A DNA stretch of 64,000 nucleotides from Burkholderiales bacterium (lineage in GTDB: Bacteria; Pseudomonadota; Gammaproteobacteria; Burkholderiales; Burkholderiaceae_C): contig JAIOOS010000017.1 of assembly GCA_021414305.1 (NCBI GenBank), positions 310,001-374,000 on the forward strand, given 5' to 3'. Made by a program: the position numbers and the translations under genes. Within the stretch, counting starts at the first letter, position 1. The number at the start of each line of letters is the position of its first letter. Below, piece after piece: positions 35,432-43,664 of the stretch. Under the pieces are notes generated by a model. It made no database searches. It worked only from the letters and a program-made list of their open reading frames with translations, and was not told the DNA's origin.

Positions 35432-36370
35432 CTACTTACCGACGAGAGCGACCAGGCGCCGCCGCACGGTCGCCAGTTCGTCTGAGGTGACCGAGGCCCC
35501 CGGCCTCCTCATCCGCTCGAGGAGCGTTTCGAGGCGGGCACATAGGTCACTTGCCTGTCCGGCGAGTGAACGGCGTTGGCGTGACGCGACCGCTTTGCGT
35601 GGCGCAGCTCGCGGCGAACGAGGTGCCTTGGTGAGAGACGCGACTGCCTTGCGGGTGATCTCGCCTTCGCCGCTGACGATGGCTTTGACTCGCTCCGGCT
35701 TCGTCTTCTGCAGCTTGGCGAGCTCGTACAGCGTCCGAGGCGAGGTGCACCGCCCGCTTCGAAGGGCCTCATCAAGCTCCGGAGGCAAGGTCAGCAACGC
35801 CAGATGGTGGGCGACGCTCGTGAGGTCGACGCCCATCCGCTTGGCGATCTCGGCGTTGGATTCGCCAGTATCCACGCGCGAGCGCATGAACCTGGCGAGA
35901 TCGAGAGGCGTCAGGCCATGACGCTTCTGGTTCTCGGCAACCTGAGCGTAGACGTCATGGGCTTCCGAGCCGATGACGACCGGCACCAGCTCTAGCGCCG
36001 CCCGCTTCGCCGCGCGAAGACGCTTGGCTCCAAAGAGGACACGGTAGCGACCGTCATCGCCAGCGCGGCGCACGACGATCGGCTGAAGAACGCCGCGCAG
36101 AGCGATGTCTTGGGCGAGCTCGGCGAGCTCCTCATCGGGGAACTCGGTCCGCGGGTTGGCTGGGTCCTCATCAAGGCTGCCAGTCGGCACGAGAAGCGGT
36201 TGGCCCTCGACGACGAGTTCATCGAGCGAGGGCAAAGCCCTGGCGGCGGCAGTCTGGGTATCGACGTGCTTTGCGACAACGCCCGAAGTCAGGGTTCCGA
36301 CAGGACCGGCACTCGCCTCGTCGACAAGATCGAGTTGCTCTATCTTCGGTGTGTTCCAGGGCAAGCGCAT
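35432..36370 (-). CDS. ParB/Spo0J family partition-like protein
   Basis: A 312-residue protein. The N-terminal ParB domain has DEDPANPRTEF, GVLQPIVVRR, the GxxRxxxxxR-like box YRVLFGAKRLRAAK and the ENQKRHGLTP box that contacts CTP in this family. A helix-turn-helix follows (AEIAKRMGVDLTSVAHHLAL) and then a basic linker with a C-terminal dimer helix. No ParA is encoded nearby, so it may be a regulator or nuclease-type ParB instead of a partner in segregation. Confidence 0.85.
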   Translation of the reverse strand: MRLPWNTPKIEQLDLVDEASAGPVGTLTSGVVAKHVDTQTAAARALPSLDELVVEGQPLLVPTGSLDEDPANPRTEFPDEELAELAQDIALRGVLQPIVVRRAGDDGRYRVLFGAKRLRAAKRAALELVPVVIGSEAHDVYAQVAENQKRHGLTPLDLARFMRSRVDTGESNAEIAKRMGVDLTSVAHHLALLTLPPELDEALRSGRCTSPRTLYELAKLQKTKPERVKAIVSGEGEITRKAVASLTKAPRSPRAAPRKAVASRQRRSLAGQASDLCARLETLLERMRRPGASVTSDELATVRRRLVALVGK

Positions 36371-36603
36371 GAACGCATCGTGCCGCTGCGTTCTGCGTGT
36401 TGGTAGTCCCCTCTAGCTCGTCGGAATTTCCCTCGCTACGTCCGCCAAGATCCTAGGTATTCCATTGCGGTCCAACACGGTCCGGGAGCTGTCACAGACT
36501 GTTTCAATTCCTCGCCGACCGCTATCGCATGGCCGCGAAAACCGCGAACTACGAGCACTGACCTTTGAGGCTGAACCGATCAATGTCCAGCGATTATCGT
36601 TGC

Positions 36604-36633
36604 TTGACTAGCAAATGGATTCGTTGCTATGCT
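36604..36633 (+). promoter_or_regulatory. Promoter for the XRE-DUF1488 gene
   Basis: TTGACT (36604-36609), an 18-bp spacer and TATGCT (36628-36633). It predicts a start near 36640, which excludes any start codon before that and supports the ATG at 36661. The rest of 36371-36603 shows nothing clear. Confidence 0.6.
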
Positions 36634-36660
36634 CGGGCAACGCCGGTCTTTAAGTTGCAG

Positions 36661-37542
36661 ATGCAGGTCCTGCCCAGTTTCGTCGTTCCCGCCCAAATTC
36701 GAGCGGCGAGAGCGCTACTGAACCTCAGCCAAGAGCAGCTCGCGAAGGCCGCCGGAGTCGGCGTGAGCACGTTGCGCGACATCGAGGCGCAGCGTGGGCC
36801 GGCAAGCGTTGAAATGGTTGAGCGCATCCGCGCCGCCCTCGACAACCACGGTGTGTTGCTCGTCGATGGAGACGCCACTCGCGGCCCCGGCGTGCAATTC
36901 GCTCCGCAGCGACCGCATCTCATCCGACGGCCGACGGCGATGACGTTGTGGGATGGCTTGCCGCTGGACCTCGAGTGGCAAGGGCGACCGCTGACAGCAT
37001 TCGTGTCGCGCGAGGCCTTGGCCGACCTGGAGGGGTTGTCGGCACGATCCCCCGACAGCGAATTCTTCGCGGCGTTCGACAAGCACAGCGCGGCAATCCT
37101 GGAGGGCATCAAGCGCGCCGCGCGGCACAAAGAGAACTTCGATCCGCGGACCGGTGCCCTTCGCGTTCGAGGCAAAGACCTACACGAGGCCGATGAAAGC
37201 CCGGAGCAGATCAGTCAACGACGCGCCGCGATGAGGCCACCGCGAGGAATATCGACATTCGCGATCCAGCCGACGCCAGCGCGCCGTTGGAACGGTGACG
37301 ATCAAGGTCCATCTGACCATCCCTGGATCGTCCACCAATTCGCGGAAAAGGAGGGCATTCTCACCATCGCGAATGCCGTCACGGGCCACTTCCTGGCGCT
37401 ACACGAAGCACAGGTCGGAGGCTTCGAAAAGCTGAACGGGGAGTGGGTGCTACGACTCAACGTCCAACTGAAATTCGAAGATGGCCGCTTGCGCGTGGAA
37501 TGGTTGCCCGACGAACCTGCTTTGCAAGGAGGGCGAAGGTGA
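36661..37542 (+). CDS. XRE-family regulator with DUF1488-like domain
   Basis: A 293-residue protein. Residues about 8-65 are an XRE/Cro helix-turn-helix (IRAARALLNLSQEQLAKAAG, then VSTLRDIEAQRG). Residues about 95-180 resemble DUF1488: LWDGLPLDLEWQGRPLTAFV, SREALADL and the following basic helix with RAARHKENFD. The last 80 residues are unrecognised. It reads divergently from parB and overlaps the start of a tiny membrane protein gene, so the two are coupled. It may control the element's maintenance genes. Confidence 0.75.
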   Translation: MQVLPSFVVPAQIRAARALLNLSQEQLAKAAGVGVSTLRDIEAQRGPASVEMVERIRAALDNHGVLLVDGDATRGPGVQFAPQRPHLIRRPTAMTLWDGLPLDLEWQGRPLTAFVSREALADLEGLSARSPDSEFFAAFDKHSAAILEGIKRAARHKENFDPRTGALRVRGKDLHEADESPEQISQRRAAMRPPRGISTFAIQPTPARRWNGDDQGPSDHPWIVHQFAEKEGILTIANAVTGHFLALHEAQVGGFEKLNGEWVLRLNVQLKFEDGRLRVEWLPDEPALQGGRR

Positions 37543-37724
37543 GGCGAGCGACAAACTTTCGACCCGACCCATACGACGGGTTCAAGGATGACGCCGAGCG
37601 AAGGCGCGCCTTGAACGTTCGAGCCATCTGCAAGACGGTGGCAATCGTCGTCGTATCGCTGGCGACGGCCTCGAGCGCGGCGGTGCCGGCAGCCTCGCAG
37701 TGGCTTCAGACACTCATTCGCTGA
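37539..37724 (+). CDS. Small single-pass membrane protein, 61 aa
   Basis: A GTG start at 37539 overlaps the preceding stop (GTGA), with AAGGAGG six bases upstream. The product has a charged N-terminal half (RPDPYDGFKDDAERRRAL) and one hydrophobic segment (TVAIVVVSLATASSAAVPAA). No family is recognised. Coupling to an XRE regulator and its size would suit a small toxin or membrane effector, but this is only a suggestion. Confidence 0.55.
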   Translation: MRRATNFRPDPYDGFKDDAERRRALNVRAICKTVAIVVVSLATASSAAVPAASQWLQTLIR

Positions 37725-37905
37725 CTTCGCGGATCTTGAGCGAGCGATGATCCTTGAGCAGATACCGCGAGTCGTTCGACCCGCGATAGAACAGTCGATG
37801 CCTACCAGAGTCCGACACCCGTTCGGTAGCGCTGTCGAAGAAGTCCATCGTCCGTCATTCGACTCGGCGTCTTGAACGCGGCGCGCGTCTCAATCTGTTC
37901 TGATT

Positions 37906-37974
37906 GGTAGCGACTTAATATTTAGGTGCTACTTTTATATCAAAGGTGCGCCTCAATACGTGGTAGCATCTTTA
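37906..37974. promoter_or_regulatory. Operator region of the AbiE-like pair: four half-sites
   Basis: An AT-rich stretch with four versions of one half-site in two facing pairs: GGTAGCGACTTAA (37906-37918) with TTTAGGTGCTAC (37921-37932), and AAAGGTGCGCC (37942-37952) with GGTAGCATCTTT (37962-37973). TAATAT or TTATAT inside can serve as -10. AbiEi antitoxins repress their own operon by binding inverted repeats, which this fits. Confidence 0.6.
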
Positions 37975-39042
37975 ATGATGGTCGCGCCCACCCGTTCACT
38001 CTCCCGGCTGGCGGCGTTCGAAGTCGACGGTCGCTGGAAAAACTGGCTCGTCGAGGTGAAGACGACCCATAACCTCCGTGACATTCGGGGCACGCTGCTC
38101 GCACTCGCCTACCTCCTCACCGAAGAGAGCCCGTCGAAACACGCCGTGTGCGTGCTCGTGGGAAGCAAGATTACGCCGGAGCGCTTGGCGGCCGAACTAG
38201 AGATGTTCCGGGCGGTGATGAATCCAGCACTCGGCATGCGTGTGCACTTGGCGCAGGTCACCGGCGACCGGGTGGTCGGATTGCGATCGCCAGGCCCAGG
38301 TTTCGCCGAATGGCTTCACAAACTCGTCCATAAAGAAACGGCACGCGTCGGCCAAGCAAGCTCCAGCCAGCAGGCAGTGCTGACATACCTCCTCCGTTCC
38401 TGGCTCTCTACCGACCGGCCACAAACAACCGCTTCCATCCAGGAAGCGGTTGGCGCCAGCTATCCCACTGTGGCCGCGGTGCTGAAGAACTTGGAGGGCG
38501 ATGGCCTGCTTACGAGGTCCTCGGATCGGCGCGTCGCCTTGCATTCCCCCTCCCCATCGCAGTGGCGCCAGTGGATTGCCGCCAATGCATCGACACGGAG
38601 GTCGATGCGCTTCATTGACCCGGCGCAAATGCCTCGAACGCCGGAATCCATGGCCAAGCGACTGTTCCGCCTTCAGCGCGACGACGTGGCCGTAGGAGGC
38701 GTGCTGGGCGCGAAACACTACTTCCCGGACCTGAACATCACGGGCAGCATTCGCCTCGACCTCACCGTGCACGGCGCGCACTTGGACTTCATCGGCAAGC
38801 TGGACCCGGGACTTGTGAAAACCGAGGACCGGCAAGCCAAAGCGACCGTGGTCGTGCACTTCGCCCATGGACCGGACCCTTCGTTTCTAAGGAACGATGC
38901 CGGCGTGTGGGCAGACCCACTGGAATGCGTGACGGACCTGCACGAACTGGGTCTCGACGAGCAGGCCGACGAGCTGCTCCACCATCTCGTCCGCCAACGC
39001 GAGACCTTGCCCAGCGCCCGACACATCGAAACATGGCATTGA
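37975..39042 (+). CDS. AbiEi-like type IV antitoxin with winged-helix domain
   Basis: About 355 residues. The first third has LVEVKTTHNLRDIRGTLLAL and a REase-like look (E-V-K). A winged helix is seen in the middle (TTASIQEAVGASYPTVAAVL, then NLEGDGLLTRS). The C-terminal part ends DPLECVTDLHELGLDEQADE, a pattern common in AbiEi-type proteins. An upstream GTG (37960) lies within the operator, so I prefer the ATG at 37975 or 37978. Its stop overlaps the next gene by ten bases. It should neutralise the nucleotidyltransferase and repress the operon. Confidence 0.7.
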   Translation: MMVAPTRSLSRLAAFEVDGRWKNWLVEVKTTHNLRDIRGTLLALAYLLTEESPSKHAVCVLVGSKITPERLAAELEMFRAVMNPALGMRVHLAQVTGDRVVGLRSPGPGFAEWLHKLVHKETARVGQASSSQQAVLTYLLRSWLSTDRPQTTASIQEAVGASYPTVAAVLKNLEGDGLLTRSSDRRVALHSPSPSQWRQWIAANASTRRSMRFIDPAQMPRTPESMAKRLFRLQRDDVAVGGVLGAKHYFPDLNITGSIRLDLTVHGAHLDFIGKLDPGLVKTEDRQAKATVVVHFAHGPDPSFLRNDAGVWADPLECVTDLHELGLDEQADELLHHLVRQRETLPSARHIETWH

Positions 39043-39989
39043 ACCCAAGCCTCTCGCCGGCTGCAGTCCTCGCGCAAGTCGCTCGAGCCTTACCTGCATC
39101 ATGCAGAGACGACGTGATCATCATCGGTAGCCTGGCGGCCGGCTACTACTTCTTCGCCGACGATGGCGCAAAAGCGGTGCGCACCAAGGACGTGGATTGC
39201 ATGTTCTCTCCCCACGCGAAGGCCGTCACCGCCGCACAGCAGGTCACCGAGGAACTGCTGCGCGCGAAGTGGACACCGCGGGAAGACGAGGCTTGGGGCA
39301 AGGCCGGCACAGCAGACCAGCGCCCGGAGGATCTGCCTCTTGTGCGCCTACGCCCGCCACAGGCGGCGTCGCAGAGCGAGTGGTTCATCGAGCTGCTTGG
39401 GGCTCCGGACACTTCGACTAATGAGAAAACGGGCAAGGCGTTTGACGTCATCAAGACCAGTCACGGCTACTACGCGATCTGCAGCTTCGGCTTCCTCGTT
39501 CTTGCCGAGTGGGAGCCGGTGCCAACCAAGCTGGGCATCCGGATCGCCCGGCCTGAAATGATGGCGCTGGCCAACATGCTGCACCATCCCTCGATCGGCC
39601 CGGAAGTGATGAGCGGCGATCAGTTCGGACGACCGACAAAGCGCGCCAACAAGGATCTCGGCCGAGTGCTGGCCCTGGCGTACCTCACGGTTGCACGCGA
39701 CCGCAAGAACGACACAGAAGAGTTGGGCTCGTGGCATATCAACATGGCGCGAGCGCTGCACGCAAAACTTCCTCGCCACGCCGCCGAACTGGCCGCCAGA
39801 GCCGGCGATGGGATCCGCGAGTTGCTCGCCAGCAAGAACGACGTGGACGAAGCGCTGAGGACTTGCAATCTGGGTCTGCTGGCTTCGATGGATGTCGAAG
39901 CAGACGCACTACTTGCGACGGGCCGTCGGCTTGTCGAGGAAGTTATCGAGCCACTGGCAGCAACGGAGTGGTCGACAATGATTGGGTAG
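39033..39989 (+). CDS. AbiEii-like nucleotidyltransferase (type IV toxin)
   Basis: A 318-residue protein. IIGSLAAGYYF followed by RTKDVDCMF gives the G-S and D-x-D motifs of the DNA polymerase beta-type nucleotidyltransferase fold, and LGIRIARPEMMALANMLHHP a later conserved helix. AbiEii/MenT toxins transfer nucleotides to targets such as tRNA and cause abortive infection. The ATG at 39033 overlaps the antitoxin-like gene. Being last before the tRNA, it also may stabilise the element. Confidence 0.75.
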   Translation: MALNPSLSPAAVLAQVARALPASCRDDVIIIGSLAAGYYFFADDGAKAVRTKDVDCMFSPHAKAVTAAQQVTEELLRAKWTPREDEAWGKAGTADQRPEDLPLVRLRPPQAASQSEWFIELLGAPDTSTNEKTGKAFDVIKTSHGYYAICSFGFLVLAEWEPVPTKLGIRIARPEMMALANMLHHPSIGPEVMSGDQFGRPTKRANKDLGRVLALAYLTVARDRKNDTEELGSWHINMARALHAKLPRHAAELAARAGDGIRELLASKNDVDEALRTCNLGLLASMDVEADALLATGRRLVEEVIEPLAATEWSTMIG

Positions 39990-40177
39990 GTCGCGACCCG
40001 TACTCGCTGCCGAGGTAGCTTGAGTACCAATGGCGCATCAGAGAAGCGCAACACCGGGGGCGATAACTACCCGTTGGCAACAGCGCAGGATCCAGTGTTG
40101 TCGCGCCACGTCGCACGGGCGCGGAGACAGCAGAAGTGCGTCGAGGCGAGCCGCTAAGACGTGCGGCCGGGGACGGA

Positions 40178-40199
40178 TTTAGGCAACTTTTAGGACACT
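40178..40199 (+). repeat. Right 22-bp terminal repeat, candidate integrase arm site
   Basis: TTTAGGCAAC and TTTTAGGACACT, 20 of 22 bases identical and in the same orientation as 18463-18484. It lies 46 bp inside the tRNA-proximal att copy. The rest of 39990-40245 holds no gene. Confidence 0.65.
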
Positions 40200-40245
40200 C
40201 GGCCAGTTTGCCGACCTCAAAATCGCTCTAACTCACTGATTTCAT

Positions 40246-40290
40246 TGGTGCGCCCGGCAGGTATCGAACCTGCAACCCCTGCCTTCGGAG
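40246..40290. repeat. tRNA-proximal att copy (45 bp)
   Basis: Identical to 18331-18375 and forming the 3' part of the intact tRNA-Arg gene, so insertion leaves the tRNA functional. Confidence 0.93.
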
Positions 40291-40321
40291 GGCAGTACTC
40301 TATCCATTGAGCTACGGGCGC
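40246..40321 (-). tRNA. tRNA-Arg (anticodon CCG)
   Basis: A 76-nt cloverleaf on the minus strand: acceptor GCGCCCG/CGGGCGC, D-arm GCTC...GAGT, anticodon stem CTGCC/GGCAG with loop CTCCGAA (anticodon CCG), T-arm GCAGG-TTCGATA-CCTGC and an encoded CCA end. It reads the arginine codon CGG. It is the target of the mobile element. Confidence 0.96.
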
Positions 40322-40477
40322 AGCGGGGGTGCATTCTATCAACGCCCTCCCATGCAGACCGGCCCGCGCAGCAGGGGCGCGGGGGCGCGGCCCTATAATT
40401 TCGGGTTCGGCGCGAAAGGCTTTTCTGCGCGGCGCATGCCGCTTCCTCGCGCCGCACGACACGCTCCCGAGGACTCG

Positions 40478-41377
40478 ATGACCGCAGCGCACGAACCGAA
40501 CGAGATCGACGGCCCGCACGAAGGCCCCATCAAGACGCCCAAGCAGCTCATCCTCGCGGTTCTGTACGCATTCGTGGTGCCGATCTTCGGCATCATCCTG
40601 CTCGTCATGTACGTGACGACCGAGCATCGTCCTGCGGCCGGCAGCGACGCGCGCGAGGCCAAGAGCGTCGCCGAGCGGATCCGCCCCGTGGGCACGGTCG
40701 AGATCAAGGACGCCAGCGACGTCGCCTCGATGAAGACCGGCGAGCAGGTCTACGCCGCCCAGTGCACCGCCTGCCACGCCGCCGGCGCGCTCAATGCGCC
40801 CAAGCTCGGCGATGCCGCGGCCTGGGGGCCGCGCATCAAGACCGGCTACGAGGCGCTGCTCCACTCGGCGCTCGCCGGCAAGAACCAGATGCCGCCGCAG
40901 GGTGGCGGCGACTTCAGCGACTACGAGATCGGCCGCGCCGTCGTCTACATGGCCAATCAGGGCGGCGGCAAGCTCGCCGAGCCGGCCGCGCCGGCCGCCG
41001 GCGCGTCGGCGCCCGCCACCACTGCGGCGGCCAGCGCTGCCCCGGCCCCTGCCGTCGCGCCCGCCGCAGCGACCACGGTCGCGGCCGCCACTCCCCCCGC
41101 CGCCCCGGCGACGCCGGCCCCCGCCGCCGCGGCCGACGCCGGCGCTCCGCCGGCGCTCTACACCTCGACCTGCATGGTCTGCCACGGCCAGGGCATCGCC
41201 GGTGCGCCGAAGATCGGCGACAAGGCCGCCTGGGCACCGCGCATCGCCCAGGGCGTCGACGCGCTCGTCGCCAGCGCGATCAAGGGCAAGGGCGCGATGC
41301 CGCCCAAGGGCGGCTCCACCGCCAGCGACGCCGAGATCAAGACCGTCGTCGCCTGGATGGTCGGCCAGGCCAAGTAA
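40478..41377 (+). CDS. Two-haem cytochrome c5-family protein, membrane-anchored
   Basis: A 299-residue protein with an N-terminal membrane helix (LILAVLYAFVVPIFGIILLVM). Two class I cytochrome domains follow: CTACH (about 93-97, axial Met in NQMPPQGG) and CMVCH (about 230-234, axial Met in GAMPPKGG), joined by a 60-residue Ala/Pro linker. It transfers electrons in the periplasm. A rho-independent terminator follows. Confidence 0.92.
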   Translation: MTAAHEPNEIDGPHEGPIKTPKQLILAVLYAFVVPIFGIILLVMYVTTEHRPAAGSDAREAKSVAERIRPVGTVEIKDASDVASMKTGEQVYAAQCTACHAAGALNAPKLGDAAAWGPRIKTGYEALLHSALAGKNQMPPQGGGDFSDYEIGRAVVYMANQGGGKLAEPAAPAAGASAPATTAAASAAPAPAVAPAAATTVAAATPPAAPATPAPAAAADAGAPPALYTSTCMVCHGQGIAGAPKIGDKAAWAPRIAQGVDALVASAIKGKGAMPPKGGSTASDAEIKTVVAWMVGQAK

Positions 41378-41398
41378 GGCGCTCCGCCCCGCGAATCG

Positions 41399-41424
41399 GC
41401 CGGCCCTCGTGGCCGGCTTTTTCT
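41399..41424 (+). terminator. Rho-independent terminator after cytochrome c
   Basis: Stem GCCGGCC (41399-41405), loop CTCGT, stem GGCCGGC (41411-41417), then TTTTTCTT. It lies 21 bp after the cytochrome stop. Confidence 0.88.
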
Positions 41425-41559
41425 TGCCCGTCGCGCTTCAAGGCCCGCTGGCCCGGCGGGGTTTCGCATCCGGTCGGGCCTTTGGCTCGTAGAGGCCCGC
41501 AGCGAGTGCGCGCCCGGTCGCGGACCGCTGTCGTCCTTCACCCTTCCCAGGAGCGTTCC

Positions 41560-42102
41560 ATGTTGAATCCTTCCCTCGCCGCGATCGCCGTCGTTGCCAC
41601 CCTGCTTTCGGCCTGCTCGATGAGCCCGATGGCGACGAGCAAGGTCGACAACGCCGCTCTCCCCGAAGCGGTGCGCGTGCCGGCCGGGCAGACGATGCGC
41701 ATGGCCACGACCGGTGTGGGCGAGATCACCTACGAGTGCCGCGAGAAGACGGCTGCCGCCGGCCAGTACGAATGGGCCTTCGTCGGCCCGGTGGCGACGC
41801 TTTATTCCGGCGACAAGCGCAGCGTCGGCAAGTACTACGCCGGCCCGACCTGGGAAGCCGCCGACGGCTCCAAGGTCACCGGCAAGCAGGTCGCGGTGGC
41901 GCCCGCGGCGCCGGGCAACATCCCGCTGCAGCTCGTGAAGACCGAGCCGGCGATGGGCGCGGGGGCCATGAGCGGCGTGACCTACATCCAGCGCCTCAAC
42001 ACCAAGGGCGGCGTCGCCCCGAGCACGGCTTGCGACGCCATGAGCAAGGGCAAGCGCCAGCAGGTCGCCTACGAGGCCGACTACGTCTTCTACGGCGGAT
42101 GA
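41560..42102 (+). CDS. DUF3455-type lipoprotein
   Basis: A 180-residue protein with a lipoprotein signal (AVVATLLSACSMSP, Cys about residue 19). Conserved features: GVGEITYECREK, YEWAFVGPVATLY, YYAGPTWEAADGSKVTGK and a second Cys near the end (STACDAM). These match the DUF3455 family of unknown function. Its 3' end overlaps the convergent gene by 13 bp. Confidence 0.78.
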   Translation: MLNPSLAAIAVVATLLSACSMSPMATSKVDNAALPEAVRVPAGQTMRMATTGVGEITYECREKTAAAGQYEWAFVGPVATLYSGDKRSVGKYYAGPTWEAADGSKVTGKQVAVAPAAPGNIPLQLVKTEPAMGAGAMSGVTYIQRLNTKGGVAPSTACDAMSKGKRQQVAYEADYVFYGG

Positions 42103-42632
42103 GTGTCCGGCCCGGCGGCGCGCAGGCGATAGCCGAAGCGCGCAGGCAGATCGGCGAAGGCGACCGGCTCGGGCGCCCAGAGGCCGCGCTCGACCGCGTC
42201 GGCCGCCGCCTCGATGTCGAGCGTATGCACCAGGCCGTAGCCGGCGTCGGTGTCGAGGAAGAGCCGGCCGTGCTCGTCCACCTGGGCCGAGCGGAACTGC
42301 GCCGCGGTGCCGACATGGCTGGTGATCGCCGGCGCCGCGGCGCCCGCGGCAAGCCGCCAGACGTACGGCGCCGCCTCCAGCTCGACATAGACGCGCTGCG
42401 GCCCGTTCTGGAAGAACCAGGCGCCGGACGCGTCGCCCGCGTAGTTGCGGGCGATGAACTCGCGCAGCTTCTCGTGCTCGATGCGGCTGCCCTTGACCTG
42501 GGGGAAGGGACCCGCGGCCTGGATCCGGTCGTCGCGCATGTACCAGTCGCCGCGCGCGTCGAGCGCGAGCCAGCCGTAGCAGTGCGGCACGTTCGGCCAC
42601 TTCTTCAGGGCCGCGGCGACGATGGCGTCCAT
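42090..42632 (-). CDS. Conserved DUF2946-type hypothetical protein
   Basis: A 180-residue cytoplasmic protein starting with the conserved block KWPNVPHCYGWLALDARGDW and containing FIARNYAGDASGAWFFQNGP and QRVYVELEA. This is a betaproteobacterial conserved family of unknown function usually beside a YheT-type hydrolase gene, as here. The DUF number is from memory and may be off. Confidence 0.65.
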   Translation of the reverse strand: MDAIVAAALKKWPNVPHCYGWLALDARGDWYMRDDRIQAAGPFPQVKGSRIEHEKLREFIARNYAGDASGAWFFQNGPQRVYVELEAAPYVWRLAAGAAAPAITSHVGTAAQFRSAQVDEHGRLFLDTDAGYGLVHTLDIEAAADAVERGLWAPEPVAFADLPARFGYRLRAAGPDTHPP

Positions 42633-42662
42633 CGGCCGATTGTGGGCGCGGGCCCGGGGCGG

Positions 42663-43628
42663 CTAGCGATGCTCGGCGAGCCACCCCACGACCTGCGCGG
42701 GCAGGACGCCCAAGTCGCCCGGCCAGCCGCCGCCGGCGAAGCCGACGTGTCCGCCATGCGCCGGCTGCCAGAGCGTGACGTGATCGCCGACCTCGCCCGC
42801 GCGCGGCAGCGCGAAGGCCGGGAGGAACGGGTCGTTCCGCGCGTTGAGCACCAGGGCAGGAATGCGGATGTCGGCGAGCCGCGGCTTGGCCGAGCCGCGC
42901 GCGTAGTAGTCGGCGGCGTCTCGAAAGCCGTGCAGCGGCGCGGTGAAGACGTCGTCGAAGGCGCGCAGGTCGCGCGCCCGCCGCAGCCGGCCGGCGTCGA
43001 ACAGGCCCGGATGCTGGCCGAGCTTTCTCATGGCCTTGGGCTTCATCGAGCGCAGGAACATGCGGGTGTAGACCTGCCGGCCGAAGCCGTGGCCGATCGC
43101 GGTGGCGCCGGCGTCGAGGTCGAGCGGCGCCGAGATCGCCGCGACCGCGCGCACCCGCTCGAACGCGCTCTCGCCCGCCTCCTCGGCGAAGCGCAGCAAC
43201 GCGTTGCCGCCGAGCGAGACGCCGACGGCGACGATCGGCCCGCGGTGCAGCGCGCGAAAGCGCCCGAGCAGCCAGCCGACTTCCTCGAAGTCGCCCGAGT
43301 GATAGGCGCGCGGGGCGAGGTTCAGCTCGCCCGAGCAGCCGCGAAAGTGCGGGATCGCGAACCGCCAGCCGCGCTGCCGCGCCTCGGCGGCGAAGGCTTC
43401 GGCGTAATGGCTGGCCGACGACCCTTCGAGGCCGTGGAAGAGGACCAGCAGGGTCGTGTCGGCATCGCTGCCGAGCCAGTCGACGTCGACGAAGTCGGCG
43501 TCCGGCGTCGCCCAGCGCTCGCGCTGGAAGACCGGCCGGGTGCCGGCGTAGCGCCGGCTGAAGAACACCGGCCAGATCGTCTGCGCGTGGCCACCCGGCA
43601 GCCAGCGCGGCGCGCGAAAGTCGTGCAT
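42663..43628 (-). CDS. YheT-family alpha/beta hydrolase
   Basis: A 321-residue hydrolase. It starts with the family mark RAPRWLPGGHAQTIWPV, has the oxyanion strand LVLFHGLEGSS and the nucleophile elbow VGVSLGGNAL (Ser of G-x-S-x-G). The acid and histidine are in NARNDPFL and PAHGGHVGF. It is cytoplasmic or peripheral; substrates of this family are probably short-chain esters. Confidence 0.88.
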   Translation of the reverse strand: MHDFRAPRWLPGGHAQTIWPVFFSRRYAGTRPVFQRERWATPDADFVDVDWLGSDADTTLLVLFHGLEGSSASHYAEAFAAEARQRGWRFAIPHFRGCSGELNLAPRAYHSGDFEEVGWLLGRFRALHRGPIVAVGVSLGGNALLRFAEEAGESAFERVRAVAAISAPLDLDAGATAIGHGFGRQVYTRMFLRSMKPKAMRKLGQHPGLFDAGRLRRARDLRAFDDVFTAPLHGFRDAADYYARGSAKPRLADIRIPALVLNARNDPFLPAFALPRAGEVGDHVTLWQPAHGGHVGFAGGGWPGDLGVLPAQVVGWLAEHR

Positions 43629-43664
43629 GCGGGAAGACGCGGCGAACGGCGCGGCCGGCGCGGC

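Larger units (their letters stand above)
18331..40290. mobile_element. Integrative mobilizable element inserted in tRNA-Arg(CCG)
   Basis: The element lies between two copies of a 45-bp direct repeat (18331-18375 and 40246-40290); the right copy is the 3' part of an intact tRNA-Arg. It encodes a tyrosine integrase, relaxase, MobC-like protein, ParB and a candidate oriT, but no type IV secretion or coupling protein, so it would depend on a helper for transfer. Base composition is visibly less GC-rich than the flanks, and its genes (helicase-nuclease, GTPase, DUF4238, AbiE-like pair) are of the defence type. Confidence 0.9.

Noticed and set aside
36565-36660. Upstream start for the XRE-DUF1488 gene
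   Set aside because: A TTGACT/TATGCT promoter lies inside this stretch, so transcripts would begin after it.
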